Positions 6,276-10,256 of a stretch of 10,256 nt of DNA are shown in pieces (position 1 is the stretch's first letter; each line of letters opens with the position of its first letter). The stretch is taken from contig LXTK01000212.1 in the NCBI GenBank assembly GCA_001643475.1, positions 1 through 10,256 of the forward strand. The letters run 5' to 3'. The notes below the pieces were generated by a model, which saw only the letters and a program-made list of their open reading frames with translations, did not search any database and was not told the DNA's origin. The stretch is from Proteobacteria bacterium SPGG2. GTDB taxonomy: Bacteria > Pseudomonadota > Gammaproteobacteria > Acidiferrobacterales > SPGG2. The position numbers and the translations under genes are program-made.

Positions 6276-7556
6276 ATGAAAAAAAAGATAGCCGTCGAGG
6301 AGCTCGAGTTGGGGATGTATGTCTCTGGTTTCGATCGCCCTCAGCTCAATTCTCTGCCTTCGTTTCGCGGATTCCATATCAATTCACAGGCGCAAATTGA
6401 CAAACTAAAACGTCAGTGCCAGTACGTCTACATTGACGTACCCGATGACCTCCCCTATCCGAGCACACGACACCCGGCGGCTGGGAAATGGCCACCAGCA
6501 AAGACTGCCGATCTACAACAACAAGCAGGGCTCGACTTCGAGATTCTCAAGCTCGATCCAAGTCCGCACAATGTAGCACCAAGATACTACGACACAACGG
6601 AATTGGAGGATGAAATTCGTACTGTCGCGCGTACTTACAATGAGCTCGTGGCAGCAACCAAGCTGTTGATGGAAGATGCGAGGTCCACAAGAAGTATAGA
6701 CACAACTAATGTTACACAAATAGTGTCGCGCATGGTTGATAGCATCATCCGCAACTCCAACGCGCTAATGTGTTTTGGTCAATTGCAGAACATTGCGGAC
6801 ATAACAGTGCGTCACAGCATACATACTTGTATCTTCGCTCTCGCCTTCGGCCGTCACTTGGGAATGGAATCGACAGAGCTATCAACGCTTGGCATAGCGG
6901 CATTACTTCATGATGTAGGAAAAGCAAAAGTACCAACTGAAATACTGAATAAACCAGACCGATTGACGCCGCAAGAATATGACGTGATGCAGCGACACGT
7001 TCGATGGGGCGTCGAGATTCTCATTAACTCGAAAGGTATTTCGGCCGCGGTGATAGATGGTGCCGGCTATCATCACGAAAGGTGGAGTGGCTCAGGATAT
7101 TCGCGTGAGCTCAGAAAAAATCAGATTCCGTCCTATGCCCAGATCATCGGCATCGTTGACTGCTACGATTCGCTCATAAGCCAGAGTCCCTATCGCGAGC
7201 CTATTGCGGCCCCCACAGCGTTACAAGATATTTACGGTTGGCGCGATAGTGAGTTTGAAACACTGCTAGTAGAGCACTTCATTCGCTGCATGGGGATTTA
7301 TCCCATCGGTAGCATCGTCGAGCTGAACACCGGCGACATCGGTGTGGTTGTAACCGTAAACCAAGTTAGGCGCCTGAAACCACGTATAACGCTCGTGTTG
7401 ATGCCGGACAAATCGCCGTATAGCCCGCTCAAGACGATTAACCTCATGCACCATACGACTGGAGACGGTCGGCCCTGCGAGATCGATCGCGTGCTTGAGC
7501 CCGGCGCTTATGACATCAAGCCAGACACTTACCTGCCGTTGATGCTTCGTAACTGA
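6276..7556 (+). CDS. DUF3391/HD-GYP domain protein, putative c-di-GMP phosphodiesterase with GYS in place of GYP
   Basis: HD-GYP enzymes hydrolyse cyclic di-GMP, lowering this second messenger and so favouring motility over biofilm. The 426-residue protein begins KKKIAVEELELGMYVSGFDR, the start of a DUF3391 domain (about residues 1-120). The HD-GYP domain runs from about 180 to 320: HSIHTCIFALAFGRHLG, LLHDVGKAKVP (His212, Asp213), ILNKPDRLTPQEYDVM, HHERWSGSGYS and IVDCYDSL, so the metal-binding His and Asp residues are retained. The name-giving GYP reads GYS (274-276). The C-terminal YGWRDSEFETLLVEHFI and GIYPIGSIVEL are typical of this gammaproteobacterial subgroup. The ATG at 6276 was chosen because it starts at the DUF3391 consensus; an in-frame TTG at 6216 would overlap the promoter. 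AGGA is 18 bases upstream, so initiation may be weak. It converges with the next gene. Confidence 0.92.
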   Translation: MKKKIAVEELELGMYVSGFDRPQLNSLPSFRGFHINSQAQIDKLKRQCQYVYIDVPDDLPYPSTRHPAAGKWPPAKTADLQQQAGLDFEILKLDPSPHNVAPRYYDTTELEDEIRTVARTYNELVAATKLLMEDARSTRSIDTTNVTQIVSRMVDSIIRNSNALMCFGQLQNIADITVRHSIHTCIFALAFGRHLGMESTELSTLGIAALLHDVGKAKVPTEILNKPDRLTPQEYDVMQRHVRWGVEILINSKGISAAVIDGAGYHHERWSGSGYSRELRKNQIPSYAQIIGIVDCYDSLISQSPYREPIAAPTALQDIYGWRDSEFETLLVEHFIRCMGIYPIGSIVELNTGDIGVVVTVNQVRRLKPRITLVLMPDKSPYSPLKTINLMHHTTGDGRPCEIDRVLEPGAYDIKPDTYLPLMLRN

Positions 7557-7565
7557 TTGTTGCTT

Positions 7566-8678
7566 TTACTGAGCGTCGAAGAGCGCAAGTTGGTCGCCAC
7601 TATGGGCCGGCACGCGGAATTTACCGCTATCCAAAATCGTGGTATCTCGATTCAATCCCTGTTGTTTACAGACCAACCGAAAGCGCCGTTCGATCATGGC
7701 CGCATAGTTACCAGTCCCGGTCATGCGCTTACCAAACCGTGGATCGTTGTCACGCCCAGCACGCATTTGTCGTACGAGCGACATTACTCGGTCTTTTTTC
7801 AAAGGGTAGTGGGCATCGAGCCACTCCTGGAATAGCTCGCTAATCTCGAGCGGCAGACGCAACATGACATAACGTGCGGTACGCACCCCATTCTGTGCGG
7901 ATGCGGTGACGAGTTTTTCGATCTCTGCATCATTGAGACCCGGGATCACCGGGGCAACTAAAACTCCGGTCGGTATGTCGGCTTCAGCCAACGTGGCGAG
8001 TGTTTGCAGCCGTCGTTGGGGCGCCGCCGCACGCGGCTCCATACGACGTGCGAGTTTGCGATCGAACGTTGTCAACGATAACGTCACATGAGCCAGTCCC
8101 CGCGCCGCCATATCTGAAAGGATATCAATATCGCGCTCAACCAGGGTCGATTTCGTTACGATGGTAACGGGGTGGTTATAGGCTGACAGCACGCCGAGTA
8201 TCTGACGGGTTATCTTGAATTTTCGTTCGATCGGTTGGTAGCAGTCGGTATTTGTCCCGAGCGCGATGACTTTGCAATGATAACTCGGTTTACGCAATTC
8301 CGCTGCGAGCAACTGCCCGGCATTAGGCTTGGCAAACAGGCGACTTTCAAAGTCTAATCCCGGCGAAAGTCCGAGATACGCATGGGTTGGACGCGCATAA
8401 CAATACACACAACCGTGTTCACAGCCACGATAGGGATTGATGGATTGCTCAAACGGGACATCCGGAGATTGATTACGCGCAATTACGGTGCGAGACGTGT
8501 CTTCGGTTACCGTGGTGCGTAGCGGTGGCGGTTCCTCATCAAGGCTCCCCCAACCATCATCAATGGCCTCATGTCGTAGTTCCTCATAGCGTCCATTACG
8601 ATGGCTGAGCGTCCCCCGACCCTTGCGAACCCGTAGTTCGGGATTGACGATACTATTTTCCTCGGATGAGTTTGACAT
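7566..8678 (-). CDS. PA0069 family radical SAM protein (COG1533, SplB-like)
   Basis: A 370-residue radical SAM enzyme. The cluster motif is CEHGCVYC (Cys86, Cys90, Cys93) in NPYRGCEHGCVYCYARP, with HAYLGLSPGLDFE following, exactly as in the PA0069-type family distantly related to spore photoproduct lyase. RKGRGTLSHRNGRYE near the N-terminus is the family's opening motif. Later conserved stretches are GTNTDCYQPIE, TIVTKSTLVERDIDIL, SLTTFD and PVIPGLND. The substrate of the family is not known; a radical SAM reaction with a 4Fe-4S cluster and SAM is the secure part. The ATG is at 8676-8678, and no other ATG or GTG in frame lies before the conserved motif. Length is normal. It ends nine bases from the convergent HD-GYP gene, with no clear terminator between them. 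Confidence 0.94.
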   Translation of the reverse strand: MSNSSEENSIVNPELRVRKGRGTLSHRNGRYEELRHEAIDDGWGSLDEEPPPLRTTVTEDTSRTVIARNQSPDVPFEQSINPYRGCEHGCVYCYARPTHAYLGLSPGLDFESRLFAKPNAGQLLAAELRKPSYHCKVIALGTNTDCYQPIERKFKITRQILGVLSAYNHPVTIVTKSTLVERDIDILSDMAARGLAHVTLSLTTFDRKLARRMEPRAAAPQRRLQTLATLAEADIPTGVLVAPVIPGLNDAEIEKLVTASAQNGVRTARYVMLRLPLEISELFQEWLDAHYPLKKDRVMSLVRQMRAGRDNDPRFGKRMTGTGNYAAMIERRFRLVCKQQGLNRDTTILDSGKFRVPAHSGDQLALFDAQ

Positions 8679-9738
8679 GTATTCTCAACCCCCATACCAC
8701 CTATACAATGCCGACAACGTTCAGCTCGTGAGACATGAACAAAGGCCGTATCAACCGCGACCCAGAAAGGGCTCGCACTACCTGGCGGCGCTTGCCGCTG
8801 CGATATTGGCGTCGATTATTGTCACAATGACCCAGGCGATCAACCAGACAAGCGATACGGCACAAGCAGAAGAGATTGCTAGTCTCGCGGTGCGGCTTCG
8901 TGCCCATGTAGAAACGCTTGCCGACTCCATCGGGGAGCGTAACCTAGTCCACTTTTCGGCGCTAACCGAGGCTGCAGATTACATCGAACAAATTTGGCGT
9001 AATCAGGGCTATAGTGTTACGCGGCACGAACACGAAATAAGAAGCAAAAAAGTGGCCAACCTGGAAACCACCCGAGAGGGCCGGTCACCGGAAATTGTCA
9101 TTGTCGGTGCACACTATGATTCGGTTTTCGGCAGCCCCGGCGCCAATGACAACGGCAGCGGTGTCGCCGCTATGCTAGAACTGTCTGGCTACCTGGCCAA
9201 GGAGCAACCCCAACGTACGATTCGCTTCGTAGCATTTGTCAACGAGGAACCGCCATTTTTCAAGACTGAAGCCATGGGTAGCCGGCGATATGTAACGATG
9301 GCACGCGCCCGCGGTGACGTCATTCGGGCCATGCTTTGTCTCGAAACCATTGGTTACTACCGCGATGAACCTAATAGTCAACGGTATCCGCCGCCGCTTG
9401 GTCTATTTTACCCCAACACCGGCAATTTTATCGGTTTCGTATCCAACCTTCGGTCTCGGGCATTGTTAGGGCAGGTCGCTGCTGCCTTCCGCGCCGCCAG
9501 CGATTTTCCAGTCGAGCACGTCGCCACCTTCGGATGGATACCCGGCGTGGACTGGAGCGATCATTGGTCATTCTGGCGAGAAGGCATTCCGGCCGTAATG
9601 ATCACCGATACCGCACCCTACCGTTATCCGTACTACCACACTGCTGAGGATAAGCCCGACAAAGTCGATTACGAACGACTCGCACAGGTGGTGCGAGGTT
9701 TGACGGCGGTCGTACGGGCGCTGGCCCACCCTCAGTGA
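8677..9738 (+). CDS. M28 family zinc peptidase, membrane-anchored
   Basis: A 353-residue protein (from ATG 8677) with a short basic, proline-rich cytoplasmic N-terminus, one membrane segment (about 35-50, YLAALAAAILASIIVTM) and a periplasmic M28 aminopeptidase-like domain. Expected two-zinc ligands and catalytic residues are visible: GAHYDSV (His146), GANDNGSG (Asp158), FVNEEPP (Glu190 as base, Glu191 as ligand), CLETIGYY (Glu223) and YYHTAEDKPDKVDY (His321). It probably trims peptides in the periplasm; the substrate is unknown. Start choice is uncertain. The ATG at 8677 overlaps the opposite-strand start of the radical SAM gene; an upstream ATG (8623) would lie well inside that gene, and a GTG at 8728 would still leave the membrane segment intact. 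A 2H phosphoesterase gene follows after 10 bases, suggesting an operon. Confidence 0.92.
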   Translation: MYSQPPYHLYNADNVQLVRHEQRPYQPRPRKGSHYLAALAAAILASIIVTMTQAINQTSDTAQAEEIASLAVRLRAHVETLADSIGERNLVHFSALTEAADYIEQIWRNQGYSVTRHEHEIRSKKVANLETTREGRSPEIVIVGAHYDSVFGSPGANDNGSGVAAMLELSGYLAKEQPQRTIRFVAFVNEEPPFFKTEAMGSRRYVTMARARGDVIRAMLCLETIGYYRDEPNSQRYPPPLGLFYPNTGNFIGFVSNLRSRALLGQVAAAFRAASDFPVEHVATFGWIPGVDWSDHWSFWREGIPAVMITDTAPYRYPYYHTAEDKPDKVDYERLAQVVRGLTAVVRALAHPQ

Positions 9739-9748
9739 AGTAGCGGCT

Positions 9749-10256
9749 ATGGCCGAACTCAAACGCTACGCGCTCTGGCTCTTACCCGATCAAGTCGCCA
9801 CTGATAGCTTCGCCAACCTTATCGATGACCTGTGTAACCGATACAAGGGACCGCGGTTCGCACCGCACGTCACCCTGCTAGGCAGGGTGACCGGCACTGA
9901 AAAAGATCTGGTGAAGACCACCGAGCGTTTGGCCCAGCAGCTACGAGTGCTCACACTGCGTCCACAAGAAATTGCTAGAGAGGCGTACTATTTCCGTTGT
10001 TTCTATGTAAAGCTCGAGCAGTCGGCAGACTTGGCGCAGGCACACAAATATGCCGCCGATGCCTTCGGCGTCGACTTCGTGTCCGCTTATCTACCGCACC
10101 TGAGTCTCATCTATGGCCACTTGCCACGAAAAGAAAAAGACGAGCTGCGTAGCGAGATCGAGCAGCGCATACCCCCTGACTTTGTAGCAGACCGATTGCA
10201 ATTGGTACACGTGACCGTGTCGGTGGCCGATTGGCACGTAGTCACAACATGTTCGC
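9749..10256 (+). CDS. 2H phosphoesterase, cyclic phosphodiesterase-like (C-terminus outside window)
   Basis: The reading frame is open from the ATG at 9749 to the window edge (169 complete codons). It begins KRYALWLLPD and contains GPRFAPHVTLLG with the first H-x-T motif (His40, Thr42), then AYYFRCFYVKL and YLPHLSLIYG with the second H-x-S motif (His117, Ser119). The paired HxT/S motifs define the 2H phosphoesterase superfamily. The order 'GPRF-PHVT', 'YFRC', 'Y-PHLSL-Y' matches the plant/yeast-type cyclic phosphodiesterase family, which opens ADP-ribose 1'',2''-cyclic phosphate or 2',3'-cyclic nucleotides. The bacterial substrate is unknown. The protein is nearly complete, since relatives are about 180 residues. 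It is downstream of, and probably co-transcribed with, the M28 peptidase. Its ribosome site is poor (GAAG at about 10 bases). Confidence 0.88.
   Translation, partial: MAELKRYALWLLPDQVATDSFANLIDDLCNRYKGPRFAPHVTLLGRVTGTEKDLVKTTERLAQQLRVLTLRPQEIAREAYYFRCFYVKLEQSADLAQAHKYAADAFGVDFVSAYLPHLSLIYGHLPRKEKDELRSEIEQRIPPDFVADRLQLVHVTVSVADWHVVTTCS

Overview
The window looks like part of a gammaproteobacterial chromosome. MsrPQ, a DUF3391/HD-GYP protein, a PA0069-type radical SAM protein, an HtpX-type protease remnant and a DUF2007 protein all have their closest familiar relatives there. This is inferred from protein families only. No mobile element, CRISPR array, rRNA or tRNA gene was seen.

Layout. The left end (1-1480, minus strand) carries msrP followed by msrQ, a periplasmic methionine-sulfoxide repair pair; msrQ runs off the window. 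Next, 1704-2035 (minus) holds the decayed C-terminal half of a Spondin_N-type protein. A secreted DUF1223 thioredoxin-like protein follows on the plus strand (2155-2946). Then 2982-3743 (minus) is an htpX pseudogene with at least six frame breaks and a lost stretch. A 390-residue helical protein of unknown function is at 3920-5092 (plus). At 5107-5527 (minus) is the C-terminal remnant of an AmmeMemoRadiSam-type radical SAM protein, lying downstream of an intact DUF2007/zinc-ribbon protein (5573-5887, minus). After a gap of almost 400 bases comes an HD-GYP c-di-GMP phosphodiesterase-like protein (6276-7556, plus), convergent with a PA0069-type radical SAM protein (7566-8678, minus). The latter is divergent from a membrane-anchored M28 peptidase (8677-9738, plus), which is followed by a cyclic-phosphodiesterase-like 2H phosphoesterase cut by the right edge (9749-10256).

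How the genes work together. Only msrP-msrQ form an obvious functional unit: MsrQ passes quinone-derived electrons to the molybdenum enzyme MsrP. The M28 peptidase and the 2H phosphoesterase are probably co-transcribed (10-base gap) but share no known pathway. The rest are housekeeping or signalling genes in mixed orientation.

The most notable property is decay. Three separate genes (Spondin_N, htpX, radical SAM) are broken in about 4 kb, while adjacent genes are intact, so poor sequence quality is an unlikely cause. This suggests a lineage undergoing gene loss. I found no convincing new multi-gene system; the best candidate for new biology is the unrecognised 390-residue protein.
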